The notes under the pieces: generated by a model
Database searches by the model: none
What the model was told of the DNA's origin: nothing
Seen by the model: only the letters and a program-made list of their open reading frames with translations
Program-made: the position numbers and the translations under genes
Shown here: positions 16,367-46,196 of the stretch, in pieces
Layout: each line of letters starts with the position of its first letter
Numbering within the stretch: the first letter of the stretch is position 1
NCBI RefSeq assembly: GCF_964340395.1
Contig: NC_135551.1
Coordinates: forward strand, 25,291,003 to 25,355,002
Direction: 5' to 3'
Length of the DNA: 64,000 nucleotides
Origin: Glandiceps talaboti
Taxonomy: Eukaryota; Hemichordata; Enteropneusta; Spengelidae

Positions 16367-16720
16367 TTAAAGTGGCCATATGGATGAGAATTTGGTATTT
16401 ATTTTGGATTTTTATTTGATAAAATAGCTTCACCATGTTTTTCTACTTGAAAAAATAATGCAAAAGAACATATACCAAGTCCATGTTCATAACTCAATAC
16501 ATTACAAAAAGATGCCCAAAGTGTAAAAAGTTTGTTATTGTACGTACAATAACAAACATTTTACACATTGTTTAATGTTTTGCCGTTTATTGAGATGTGA
16601 ACATGGACTTGGTATATATTATTTCACATTATTTTTTCAAGTAGAAAAGCATAGTGAGGCTGTTTTATCAAATAAAAATCCAAAGTAAATACCAAATTCT
16701 CATCCATATGGCCACTTTAA
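16367..16720. mobile_element. Fold-back (palindromic) element family A, copy 1
   Basis: Near-perfect inverted repeat of 354 bp with two 177-bp arms meeting between 16543 and 16544, at TTATTGTAC/GTACAATAA. The outer ends are TTAAAGTGGCCATATGG and its complement, so both edges are TTAA. It has no coding capacity. A second copy lies at about 48157-48499. TTAA edges would fit a piggyBac-type non-autonomous element, but TTAA is itself palindromic so the target duplication cannot be separated from the arm. It ends 454 bp before the P450 start codon. Confidence 0.85.
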
Positions 16721-17174
16721 AGTACAGATAAATGTACAAGTCCTATATATACCTAATATAATGTTCATAGAACCATTCATGTCAGATGAATGGATGTCCA
16801 CATACTTCGACTTTTTGCTGACTTTGAAAAAAAAGTGTGGAGGTGTGCAAGCGACCGATCACATTTAACCCTTAGCAAATTTCTGTTAACTTAAAGGGCC
16901 CTGTCCTTGGATGACCTGCGATTGTTCGGTGTTTTCCGGACAGACTAACAGCTATGAGTCATAACAGACCCTGAATTGAACTCACTGTGCATGTGGGGTC
17001 TGTTCAAACAAATGACATCAGTGTTGTTTGTGACCCCGATGGTATATTTTAGAACAGAAGTGAGCACCAAAACGTACGAATCACAGGTTTTGTTGGACTC
17101 AACACCGTTGCCAGCGGGCCTTGGAACCCAATTCAAACACTGCAATAACTTATGACTTGATCAATTGTAGCAGG
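16721..17174 (+). promoter_or_regulatory. Probable promoter and 5' UTR of the P450 gene
   Basis: This is the interval between the fold-back element and the P450 ATG. It contains an exact ATGAGTCAT (AP-1/bZIP-type palindrome) near 16954. There is no clear TATA box at a fixed distance. Promoter assignment rests only on position. Confidence 0.3.
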
Positions 17175-27045
<9,871 letters not shown>

Positions 27046-27068
27046 TTTTTGTGCTAACTTTTCTGCAA

Positions 27069-27074
27069 ATTAAA
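27069..27074 (+). promoter_or_regulatory. Candidate poly(A) signal of the P450 gene
   Basis: ATTAAA 24 bases after the stop codon. This is unusually close but is the only canonical variant nearby; a longer 3' UTR cannot be excluded. Confidence 0.3.
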
Positions 27075-28702
27075 AAAAAAAGATTGAGAATATTATACGG
27101 CAACAGCCTATGATGGTTAGATAACTTTGGAAATGGAGAAAAGAAACAGGAAATATTTGTAATAGTGTCATAGTTCATAGTTCATAGTTTAAGTTTAGGA
27201 ATTATATGTATAAATGCCCTCACACAGGCATCCTGTATATTTCTGTATGTTCTACACTTCATGTCTCCAGTGCACAATATCGCAGCCCACCTTGTTATCT
27301 TCATATCAGTATAGCTTGAGTCATCCTTGTTCATCCAGACCAGCTTGATATCACACCACAACATTACAATATAATAATGGATACATGTTAACATTATAAA
27401 GAAATTTTGAACACAGAGAGTGACTTTTTTAGGCAAGTAAATTGAAGCAAAGTCACATCAAATTGTAAACAGACTAGCATATGTAAATGTGTCCTCATTG
27501 AGATGAGCACAAGAGCGACATAATTAACATATTATGTAAATTATACAGACAGGCATGCGGATAACTGCCAAATTAATTATTTGCCATTACTAGCATTACA
27601 ATTGGTTAGTGAGACACCGAAGCAAAGTGAAATCAAATTGTAAACAGACTAGCAGAAATTACTTTTTGAGTCGTTATCTGTAGCCTAGCCAGTCTTATTG
27701 TGATTTTGACTATAGTCTCCCGTCACAGCTAGCACTTCTCTAATTCATGAAAGCAACTACGGACAGAAAACGACACAAATTCTTATTATTTTTAATATAC
27801 CCCCCCCCCCCGAGATGACGTCAATAACATCATCACGTGATTAGAACCAACCCAGATATGGAACGGTACGATTGAATGGACGTTATGAATATATAGCGAA
27901 CTTGTCTTAGTAGACATTAGTAGCCAATCAAAAAGATAGATTTCATGGTGGACATGTATCTGTGTTGGGTTGAATGTATATGTATATGTCGGTGCGAGAA
28001 ATATTTTTAACTCATCTTTTGAATACACAACCATTATGCAAAAAAAATGTTCTCGTCGTGATGGGAGATGCTAGTCAAAATTCAAGCAACAAAGCAAGAG
28101 GAAAAAACTTGAAAGTAACACCACACACGAATCCTGGAAATTTCCATGTAGTTTCAGAAGACAGCTGATAAATCATTCTTTGAAAAGGACATTTCTCCAT
28201 TTCTGTTTATCGTCTTATATCTTAATGTAGAACATTATCGTAACCCTAATTAGATGGTGGCTGCTGAACAAAAAGTCAACTGCTGAACTTCGTCTGAGTA
28301 TGCATTGTATAGCGCCCTCAACGACTGCTATTTAAGTCTTTGTTCCTTATAATATTTCGAGGGTATTTAGAGCGAATTGTACGGGAAATTGAGCCACAAA
28401 CGAATAACGCGTAAACATGTTATGGAAGACAGGGGTTTTTATGGCTTACTATAGATAAAATGTATGTTTTGTGACATGTATTTATAAATAAACGAGTGTT
28501 GGTTCTTGCGACCACCCACTTTCTCTTTCATGTCCACTACTCTTCGTCTAAAAAAATGTCGGTGCTATATTTGGTTAATTGTTGTACATGCATGTCACAC
28601 GAAGCGTGACACAATGCACAGATCTAGAGTTTGTTTGGTAGACACGCACATCACGTGTCACGAATATACGTACGTACCTCCATCCCTCCCTCCCTACCCT
28701 CG
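27075..28702. other. Spacer with a 40-bp direct duplication
   Basis: GAAGCAAAGTCACATCAAAT plus the adjoining TGTAAACAGACTAGCA at 27444-27479 recurs, with two or three changes, at 27620-27655. A C-run sits at 27801-27810. No gene is recognised. Confidence 0.5.
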
Positions 28703-28864
28703 TAACTATGTACCTACCTACATACATACATACATACATACATACATACATACATACATACATACATACCTACCTACCTACCTACCTACATACATACATA
28801 CATACATGTACATACGTACATACATACATACATACATACATACATACATACATACATACATACA

Positions 28865-28893
<29 letters not shown>
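28703..28893. repeat. TACA/TACC tetranucleotide microsatellite
   Basis: (CATA)n with a (CTAC)n block at 28768-28789, followed by more (CATA)n. It gives artefactual His-Thr-Tyr-Ile and Met-Tyr-Val-Cys open frames on the two strands. Confidence 0.95.
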
Positions 28894-28895
<2 letters not shown>

Positions 28896-29676
28896 GTGTG
28901 AGTTGTGCATCAGCAACAGAAAGTTGCCACTGATTTCTCCGAAATAAATTAATCGGATTCTGAGTAAAACCCAATGATGGTATATACGTCATAGTTAAGC
29001 CACTAACACCGTCTTGTCAGCGATAAAAATAAACTCTGGCGGAAGTACGAATCATTTCCAACTTCGACAGCATGATAAACGCGGGCTTGTGAACTGTATC
29101 ACGTGAAAACAATTCTTTGTGCATTATATTGTTACCGTGACGTGCTCCCACCTCATCCAGGGTCGTTATGGTAGAACCCTATAGCTAGATATATGAAACT
29201 TACATGCAATTCTCATGTTGACGCAGGCGCAGTTAGTACATCGAGGAGGATTTTTTTTTTCTGTTTCTGACCCGAAGTAGATATCTTCCAACGCCCAGCA
29301 CTAAACAAGCGTGACGACAGGTAAGATATCAAACCAATCTTTTGTTGTTGTTTTTTGTAATTTTTGTTTTGTTTTTGTCTTGTTTGAACATATTGCTTGT
29401 TTTGGTTGTTTTGTAGTGGCATGTTTCAATTATCTAACAGACAAGCGATATTTTGTTCCAAACGGCTTCAGATGTGTGTGCATTTTATCAACTTTTAAAG
29501 CGTCACAAAGCAAAGATGGCGTCCAAATGACCTAAGTCTCGCAGTCAAAAAAGTCAAAAGAACAAGAAATGTACGGAGAAGTATTTCGTTTACGTGGTCG
29601 TAATTATGTTGCCCCTTTTCCATTTTTTTATGTCTAATGCACGTAAGGTATTCGAAAGAGGTAAAAGAACCATATC

Positions 29677-29712
<36 letters not shown>

Positions 29713-30679
29713 AAACAACCCAGCGTGTGTATAATATTTCCCATGAAGTATTGCCAAGCTTTGAGGATAACGCAATTGCTTTCTATTATAAATTACGAAA
29801 TATATACCTGTCGTAGATGGGTTGAGATTTTTAACTCGATTGAAAAGTAGATCTAGCTACTGTAGATCGGCTTTGTCGAGAAATTGTGTAATAGTGCATG
29901 ATGTTGACGAAAATCACCTATATCACTAAATTAGACATCACAAAAATTAATAACCGTAACACATTTAATATTGTCAAATTTGCAGTTTAAAAAACATTAC
30001 ATTGTCAAGCTGTCATAAAAAATATTACTTTATTAAAACCAGATCATATTGGTTTTGAAAGAACATCACATGTCGCCAAGTCATTAATATTAGAAATATG
30101 TATTGTTATGAATAGTTAACAATATGTAATATCTGCTCTGTTGAAGAGATAATATAGAATGATACAAAACAAAACATAAAGCTCGTTATTACATCAAACA
30201 GAAAGGGAAAGGATAAATGTCGATAACGTCAGATAACGTCAACAGATTTTTGTGTCTTTGTTGTTCTCAGCTTAAAAGTATAATATTACATTATAACTCA
30301 AGCCTTGATTATATGTTTTGTATTGCGTAAAGCTTTTAAAACCGAAAAAGGATATGGCCTGGGGTTTAGCCCTCGGCTAACTAGACCGTTTGGCTGTCTT
30401 TTGATATTACAAGCTGGCGATGGTGGCATTAGTACTGCCAAGTACACATCGAGGGCGTTTTAATACGCTGTGCACCTCAAGTGCTCTTATCGTCGGCTTT
30501 TGTTTGGCAACCATATAGATCACAGTCCTGACTCCCTATGTCTTATTACAAGACTAATAGCCCTCGGCCATTTTATCAAACTACTGCTCCACGCCATTAA
30601 AAACAAAACAAAAACATGCGATGACATTCCTAGATAAATCAACACAACGAAGGGCTCACATTTTAAAATGTTTCTACAA

Positions 30680-30682
<3 letters not shown>
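28894..30682. other. Spacer; possible non-coding first exon near 29200-29320
   Basis: Sequence near 29220-29320 is richer in CpG than its surroundings and ends with GACGACAG|GTAAGA at 29320/29321, a consensus donor. It could be the 5' UTR exon of the vWA gene, whose first coding exon starts with a splice acceptor at 34474, but nothing in the sequence proves the link. A T-run is at 29681-29707. No protein gene is recognised. Confidence 0.25.

Positions 30683-30729
<47 letters not shown>
30683..30729. repeat. AT dinucleotide microsatellite
   Basis: Pure (AT)n of about 47 bp. Confidence 0.95.
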
Positions 30730-30730
<1 letters not shown>

Positions 30731-31866
30731 TACCCTAAGTAGTTCTATCTTGTACAGAATAATTCTAGAATTTCACTAGTGTACATCGATCGGTAGCTGC
30801 GCTAGCAGTCGTAATTATTCGGTTATTCATTTCAACTGTAGATGTAATTTGATTATGTCTAGTAAGATATACCACAGACTTGTCTGTGCTAGACCCCTGC
30901 CCCAAGCCAGCAACCGACTCTGCAACACCTCTCACCAAGTCGGAACAATTACTTTCCAGCAGATATGATTGCAAATTGATCCTATCGTTGTAAACCAATG
31001 TCCATTTTACGGCAATGCTACCACATGCACACAGGAACGTGTATATCTATTATTGCTTAGATTGTTGTTTTCTCAAGGACAATATCACACGAATCCTGCT
31101 ACTATAAATGTCTCAATATTCGCTCTATACTATAAAATACAGGTACGAGAAGTCAAAACGTACGTAGTCGTTACGTTTAGCCCGTAGGCAAAAAAAAATG
31201 TGAGAAATACTGCACACCCCTATGCGCAACCACACGGCTATACGCTCATCAGTGGGGGTTACTATTTCTGTCTCAGCAGAAAAAAAATTCTGCCTTGGGA
31301 AATGATGATTCTATATCACTAACGGTAGGACAATATTCAATCGATCTGTCAATTTAATGGCGGTTCAAAGCCTTACCATGAACACAATAAAAAAACTGAA
31401 CGAAAGTTGTCACCGTCAAGGAGGAAGTTGGTTTGTAAATCATTCAATGTGTACATTATTAGCCTGACTAAATTTCTACACGACTGACCTTAATTCGATC
31501 CTTGTTTACGTCATGTGTTATTTAACGCGGTTACATTAGTCTATCGAATGATTAATATTAAATTTATTCAAAAACGTATGGCATTGTGTACGTAACAGGT
31601 AAAAGTGTGTTAAACCCCAGGGTTTAAAAACGACGGGAATTTCCATGTCATTGCCGTACTGTTTTTATTTTAACTAGCGTATTATTACGGTTGCAGCATA
31701 GATATACCGCCGAAAAGTGGACATATTTCAATTTAGCTAGGTAATACATGTTAACGTTATTTCCAACTAAAGTCGCAAAAAGTAGAGAACAAAGGCCACA
31801 ACAAGGAAATTTTTATGTGCTTAAAAATGAACAAAGAGCTGTTACGATTCCGTGTGATTTGCTCTA

Positions 31867-31992
<126 letters not shown>

Positions 31993-32014
31993 TCCTAACT
32001 CTTCACGACACGTA

Positions 32015-32480
32015 TATTGTTCATTCAAACTAAAATGACTGAGATAGAAAACAATTCACACGCAGTGGACATTTTTACTGGGTGACGTGTCTAACATGAA
32101 CAAAACACTATCTCTACCCCTTTGTTTGATTCGCACCGTAAGTATTATTTCCTCCATTCCAAGCTATCAAGGCAAGTTATCACATGGCCATTCAAACTAG
32201 AATCATGAAAGGTTTAAAGTAGAAAGGGGACAGAAGAGAAGAAAAGACATGGCGAAGAGATGTTTACTTGGTGGCGTCTCTTTCAAATGAACAAAACACG
32301 GAACCACTCCTTCGTTTGATTTACTCTTTTAAAGTTGGTCTTTTCCTGCATTCCAAAGTATTCAAGACACGTTGCGTTCATTCAAACCAAAATGAAAAGC
32401 TAGCAGAAAATAAACATTACTCGATGACGTGTTTAAAAAGCACAAAACAAATTCACCACTCCTTCGTTTGACTCACTCTA
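32015..32480. repeat. Degenerate tandem repeat of about 170-190 bp
   Basis: Anchor words recur in the same order three times: CATTCAAACTAAAATGA-like at about 32021, 32192 and 32378; GAACAAAACAC or its variant followed by CCTTCGTTTGA at about 32099, 32288 and 32443. This gives about 2.7 units. Confidence 0.55.
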
Positions 32481-33010
32481 TAGTAAACACCGTATTCAGT
32501 TTCATTTCATATATATATAATTCAACTAGAACACATTTTAGCAGCTCTTGCACAGATAATTATTGTCTTGGAACTTGTTCGTTAATTTGATTAAAAAACC
32601 CATTTTTATGATGCAGAAGGAGGAAGTTGTAGTATAAAATATACCTTTCATATTGAACGTATTAAATTTCGATTCATTATTGTGACATTAGTATTTGTGA
32701 TTAATGTACGTAAAGTGTACTGAATGTCACTGAGTTAATAAGAAGTCATTGCAATGGGATTACAACACAGGGCACACAATATTTCTTAGATTGTTGTATG
32801 TACGTATTCTAGAGGGAGGTGTCTCTACGTATGGTTATGATTTACCGGTCTAAACATCCTAATATATTAATTGACATACGAATTCGTCCAAACTGGCATT
32901 ATAATCCATAGGGACTCGTATTTCTTAGACTGTTATTTTCCTCAGGAAAATATCACACGAATCCTGCTGCTACAAATGTATCACAAGCCCAACATTATCA
33001 AATATATATA

Positions 33011-34474
33011 CCACAGGTAGGGGAAATACGTTTAAGACACAACGTTATTATATTTTGAGCCAGGAATCCTTAAACTTTATGCATGGTATGTTGAATGCGA
33101 AATATCATTGTTCAACGCTGCCTTATTGTTTAGGTTTTTTATGGACCTCTCCGTCAGCTAACGACAAGGCCATTTTTTACAGCCAAGATTTAGAATTTAA
33201 TTAAAATTCTTTTATACGAAGGGTTGTATAATTTATAGTAGCTGAATTATGATAAAATTAGCCAGGTCACTGGTATTTTTTAAAGGTAAACTACTAATGT
33301 TAAGAAGGCCCTTTATGCCAGTTTTTAATGGCTTTTAATTAATTTAGATGTTTTATAAAAATTTGTTTTGGACTTGTCAATTGTAAATATTTAAAAAAAA
33401 AATTTCACGTCATATACAAATAAATATTAAGTCCATAGAGACGATATGATCTACTGTTATGGGTAAGAAAATGTATATACCTTGACATACATTGAACAAA
33501 AACAACTAAGTTATGTCAGCTTATTAAAGATTTCGAATGGGATGATCAAATAATTAACTTCTGAAATTTATAATTTTATTTCTTTTTCTTCCCGTTATCA
33601 TCTAAATAAATATTACCATAAAGTTTATAGGAATACAAAGAGGCATTTTTCACTAGAAAAGTGTGTGTGTGTGTGTGTCGGGGGGGGGGGTTAAAATAGA
33701 TCAGCTCTCTCCTCATGCTATATGAGCTAGAGTGGCTTAAACCAGACACGCCCAAGTACAAAAGTACAATAATGACACCGTTGCCATATCAACACTATTC
33801 ATAAAATCTAACCAGGTCGAGAATTTCTTCTTTCATTTTAATTAGCTACTAGACTTTCTCATGCCTTTGCTCAGCTTTATAAATATTTGCTGCGTGAGCA
33901 AATTCCCCTGTAAATCTTACAATGATAAATCTAATTTTAGCTCTGACGAGGTTACGGACAATTAAGCTTGTATGTTGTAAACCTCTGACTATTATTTCGG
34001 TGCCAAAGCCCACCTTCCCGCACCAACAAAAATGTTCTTTAATTGCAAATTAACCGAACTGCGAAAAATGAAAGGAGCAAGCACATATTCTACAAGTGTA
34101 TTAAGTTAGTCTACCCCCCCCCCCCCAAAAAAAAATAAAATTTAATTAAAATTAAAAAAAAACAGGCAAACAAAGCCTATTATAGAGCCATTTGTAAATT
34201 AATATATTTATTTTCGATTTTACTCAATGTATCGTTACCGAAACTTCATTGAATCAGGGCTTTTCGGGATATAGTGAGACATAACGTGGTCGCGGTCCAA
34301 GTTGCACTCCCACAATGAGAATGAATACACAAGTTGAGCCCCCTGTCTCTGCCTATGTGTCTGTTTGCCCGTTTGCCTAACTCAGTTTATTTTTCTCCAA
34401 CTCTTAACTACATCGTCATCACCCAAACCTTCTAATATGCATGGCGATGTTTTCTTAGTCTTTTTTTTTCACAG
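33011..34474. other. Spacer or 5' intron of vWA gene 1
   Basis: It contains (GT)n at 33661-33679 with a G-run, and a C-run near 34114-34127. No exon is recognised until the acceptor at 34471-34474. Confidence 0.4.
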
Positions 34475-34503
34475 ATTCAATCGCTAAAGATAATCCGTCC
34501 AGA

Positions 34504-41767
<7,264 letters not shown>

Positions 41768-43124
41768 GAACTCAGACCACGATAGTGGTTTGACGTATGG
41801 GACGTCAGGGTGACTGACTGTATATTAAAATGCAGTTGTACACACTAGTACCGGTACAACCTGCCTTTATAGTTACTTTGTATAATCAGATGAATATACC
41901 CACATCAGTCATCTCTACAATAACCATGCCATTTGCTGGTCGTGCCTTACATTGCTACTAATTTGAACGACGACAAAATCGTTCATGCTTTTAACATTTC
42001 GATATCAAATTAAAGGCCTTGCTTTCATCCATCGACTTTGAAAACACATCCAGTGTTGCAGATACGACGTTGATCACACTTGTGGTCGAAATCCAACACT
42101 TATATAAAAATCGTTGTTCACATTTATTGTCAAAGTACTTAAGTTTAAGACCTTCTTTACCACAAGCAATTTCTACATATATGCAAGAATTATGTAACCA
42201 TGTGTTAGTAATTTCTAAACAAAATATACTAAGATTCAGGGTTTAAATTTTATAATTACGGTGGGGATGGGGGAGTTGTGTGGGGGCTAATTTCCGTTTG
42301 ATGCAAATATCAGCACACCGTCTTCCACATCAGCTCTTGGAATCCAAAGACCAATCTTCATCTTTTAAGATAAGGAAGTCTAACATACACCTTATCCAGA
42401 GAACATTGGCGGCAGGTGCGGTTGGCTTCGAAAACATTCCAAGGTTGGCGGCAGTGATGTCATATTGAATAATAATCTCCGATGTAAAGCTAAAGTAATA
42501 TTTTTTTTGAAAAAGACGAAATCGAATATCAGTAGTTTTACGTTATATAGAAAAGTCTTGTCGAGTCTTGTATAATGTTGAATTCCATTCGGACGAAGCT
42601 ACCTGTTAATGTTTTGGTTTGACCAGAGACGTTGGAGAGTCTATGGTCTGACTAGATAAATATTTGAATATGGATACACATACTAGACCTTATAAGGACA
42701 TTGTTAAAATTAGATTGTATAAATACACAAGAACACTCAATATTTTCCTTACACTTGAGTATAGATATATTATTTTAATATAAATTACAAATATGCAACG
42801 ACCCACCATTGGAACAAGATCAGATTAAAGTGTGTTTGACTGACTGGCTAGGTACAATGAATTGGTAGACAGACAGACAGACAGATGGAAAAAAAGGACA
42901 CACAGATGTAGATTTGTGTAAGCTTACGTCAGGTAGAAAAGCAAAGAACTGTAATGGATGTGTAGGTAAATAATGCTCTTGCTGTGGTCTGTTATTTTTA
43001 CCTCAAGACATGTAAATATTGTATAAATCTCATTCATGTAATCTAAATCTGGTTGTATGTGTATAAACTTTATTAGATAATTATGTACATATATGATATT
43101 ATTATATTATTCCCCACTATTTAC

Positions 43125-43130
43125 AATAAA
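43125..43130 (+). promoter_or_regulatory. Distant candidate poly(A) signal for vWA gene 1
   Basis: AATAAA 1.36 kb past the stop at 41765-41767. I saw no convincing closer AATAAA, so this would imply a long 3' UTR; a non-canonical nearer signal is possible. Confidence 0.25.
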
Positions 43131-44244
43131 TACGAGTGGCCTAAGGAGCATTGTCACTACGAGTCGCTAAACGAGTAGTAACGAACCTGTAGGGTATGGA
43201 TACCTCCTCAAGCATAATTCATGAAAAATTGTGAAAAATAGTGGTGATTTGGAACGTATTGACTCATATTTCGAGCACCGTAAGGACCAGTGACTTAGAC
43301 CCTGGTTGTCATGACTTAGAACGACCAGGGTAGATTCCATATTTTCTGTTCGCTTGTGCATGGTAAGCTTATAATATCCAATACAAGTGATGCGCCTAAT
43401 TTTAAAAGTAGCCGCTATGTATGTGAAATGTAGCTAGTGATATCTACGAACGAGAATCATGAATTTGCTCAACGACGTAAATATATTGGTTGAAATGAAG
43501 AACTTTGAAACCAATATTTTGAAAAAGTATCCGGCTGGCAAAACATTGCGGAGTAGTGTAGATAATTATAATTCTTGGGACAGGTGGATGGCCCAGTCTG
43601 TTTCATCAGGGATTGGTGCTTCTTAGTTGAACTGAAAAGTGAGCAGTTAGCAAATTTACAAAACATTAGTCGAAGCAGAAAAACATAATTCGCCACACCT
43701 TACTACTTCACTGTAACCTGGTGTACACCCACAATAAGTCACAAATTGTTTACTAGTACGTCAACTTTACGAGTCTCAAGTATCCTTATCGTGTTACCAT
43801 GGTCACGATATTACAAAGATGTAAAGTAACCTGTAAGTCTGCTGTGTCCTGTGACCTTTTCAGTTGTCTCATCGCTCATATTTACAGTTGGCAAAGAAAA
43901 GGGGAAAATCCCGTCCTGACTAACTTTAGCCCCTTCGTGTTTGGACATATTGACATGATAGTCATACATTCCTGTTATAGTGGTGCTAACCGTGCAGAAA
44001 TAGTGAGTGTATTACAAAGAGAGAAACCAGTAATGTAACCACGCTGTTTGTTTTCACTTTGATAGTTGAATGGTATCATGCCCAGCAAATATCATTTTGA
44101 GTGTATCAAATTAATATTTAGAATACACTATGGCCATGGGACCAATTTCCATATGAAAGTTACCACTTAGAGCAATCTGCACTTTGCCATGTGAAAGACA
44201 ATTCTTTGCATAGTCCATTTTACTTTAATAAGAAAAGAAATTTA

Positions 44245-44600
44245 TAAAGTTCACTGTCTTGTTTTCGAAGAGATCTTTTATTCTCCCATATGGTGAATAC
44301 AGTAGTCGGCGGCAATATTGGAGTCTAAAATGAATTAATTTTCATATTTTGACAACTTTTTACAAAACAATTGTACAGTGATCCCTGAATTACTTTATTG
44401 GTTTCAAATGGGCTGGAGCGTCCTGAACAAAGAAGTGGCAAAATTCAAGATATGGGTCGGAAAAACAGTTGTCTGGCAGAGCTATAGAAAAGTTTGGCTA
44501 TGAACAAATGAATGACTCTATCTCATCCTTATGGCTTTACTGATAAGATTAACACTAATGTGAGAACCTGGAATTCAGACACAGTATATTCATAAGGTGG
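44245..44600. repeat. Dispersed repeat family R2, copy 2 (long)
   Basis: The first part matches 19780-20010 (TTCACTGTCTTGTTTTCG, AGTAGTCGGCGGCAATATTG), and the second part matches 23195-23330 (AGAGCTATAGAAAAGTTTGG, TTACTGATAAGATTA, GAGAACCTGGAATT). This copy therefore links two fragments found separately in the P450 introns. Confidence 0.45.
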
Positions 44601-46056
44601 GCAACATCATGACATTTATTGCTATTTGTACCTTTAGTTGCCTTTAAATAATAGTACTGGTGGAAATATCTCGACCTATGCTAGCCTGTCTACGTCACTA
44701 ATCTGTGTCTACCATAGATGTCTTTACATACAGGCTCTATACTAAAGTCACATGTAATTGTGTCAACGAAAACATAACCCATAACTGTAGGATAATAGTC
44801 AATACCATATGAAATTTAGTTTAACAATGAACCTGTCATTTGAGTGTGGCATGATTGACTGATGTAATATCCTTCCGATGGAAACATGAGATCGATAGTC
44901 AACCATATACATTTATACATGATCAGTTCCATTGTTTTTAACCATATATACTGTACTGTCTTGGTTATCCTTGCAGGAGGGCCATCCTTCCTTCCGACTA
45001 CCCCCCCCCCCCCGGTTATATTAGATATTACAACAAATTGCAACTTTGTATCTGGGCATGCGCATTTGCTTGAATATTGGCTATTAACTAGTACTAGCCG
45101 AGTTAAAGAAGCCCTTTATTCAGACCGTGAAAATACTGACATAAAATCTAGATTATATTATATCATGCTACTATGCGCCATTCTGATTGGATAATAACTG
45201 TGGTAAAATCCCATTTTACCACGGCTGGCAGTGGTAAAATGGGCCCCTAAACTAGCATATGAATAGTACATACAAGCTGAATGTGTTCGTTCTTATACCA
45301 ATAAGTTAACACTTCCCCAGAGTAAAGGTGTGTCAGGTATCCAGTACAATAGTTTGGGTTACAGTAGTCCAAATAATTCCACTGATGACCTTGCGATCGA
45401 AAGCAACGATCGATCAGTGGCTTCAACATCACTGATAAGGTACAAGTTCTCCCCATGCAACGAGCCGTCTCAGCGTCCTACTCTCGTTACGCGTTGAATC
45501 AAGCAACACCGATTTAACTTTTAACCATCAGTCAAGGTGCGTCAGGATTATTTCAAAACTGTACATTTTCAGGTTCGGTCAATGTTCAATTTGTTATCCA
45601 TTAAATTAAAGTAGACTGTGTAACGTCGCGTCTCTGACTTACTGTCTCGCGCTTTCTACGATTCAACTGATTCAATGCCGAGACATCTATTTTTAGCAGT
45701 ATACAAGATTGTATTGTTCTTATGTAAATATCCAAACAAAATTGTTACTTTCTTTGACCTCTTGCCCCGTTTTCTTTGTTGCTATTTTTCAATGCGTTTT
45801 CGTTATGCATTATATGATGTAAATAAAGTAATTTATCAATGCAATGCAATGCATTGCAATGCAGTGTATGGTTTGTGTTCATGCAGTGTGTGTGGGGGGG
45901 CTACATGAACGTATCCACTCATTAAAATATGCTCGTTCCCGACGATGTATTACCGATGATCTTTTTCTGTACGTGCGAATTCACCTTTTCGGGCATATAA
46001 ATAACCACAGAATCACATTTAGAAGAAATAGACACACATTTTGATATAATATAATA

Positions 46057-46196
46057 GCAATAACTCCCTCCGAAGGCGGGTATACACTCGAATTTGGTAC
46101 AATTCGCTCCATATAGCACTCGCCATTCGGCTCGTGCTATATGTCGCGAATTGTACCAAAATCTCGTGTATACCCGCCTTCGGCGGGGGTTATTGC
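46057..46196. mobile_element. Short palindromic element, 140 bp
   Basis: Inverted repeat from GCAATAACTCCCTCCGAAGG to its near-complement ending GGGGGTTATTGC. Inside, GCGGGTATACAC, TTGGTACAATTCGC and ATATAGCACTCG each pair with their complements, leaving a loop near CCATTCGG at 46122-46129. No coding capacity. Confidence 0.8.

Larger units (their letters stand above)
41768..45834. other. 3' flank of vWA gene 1 and spacer
   Basis: No further exon recognised. A small hairpin-forming stretch lies at 45190-45245, with GTGGTAAAAT and ATTTTACCAC alternating. A C-run is at 45001-45014. The R2 dispersed repeat occupies about 44245-44600. Confidence 0.5.

Noticed and set aside
16367-16720. Fold-back element as a microRNA precursor
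   Set aside because: Arms are far longer than animal pre-miRNA hairpins and a second diverged copy exists, so a mobile element explains it better; small-RNA data could reopen this.
28506-28947. His-Thr-Tyr-Ile and Met-Tyr-Val-Cys repeat open frames
   Set aside because: Read-through of the TACA microsatellite; the same holds for those at 35220-35697, 36856-37402, 38220-38670, 47368-47798 and 56814-57316.
30765-30998. Reverse-strand open frame of 77 residues without low complexity
   Set aside because: No recognisable domain, no flanking exons that continue it, and no homologous copy in the window. Left unannotated.
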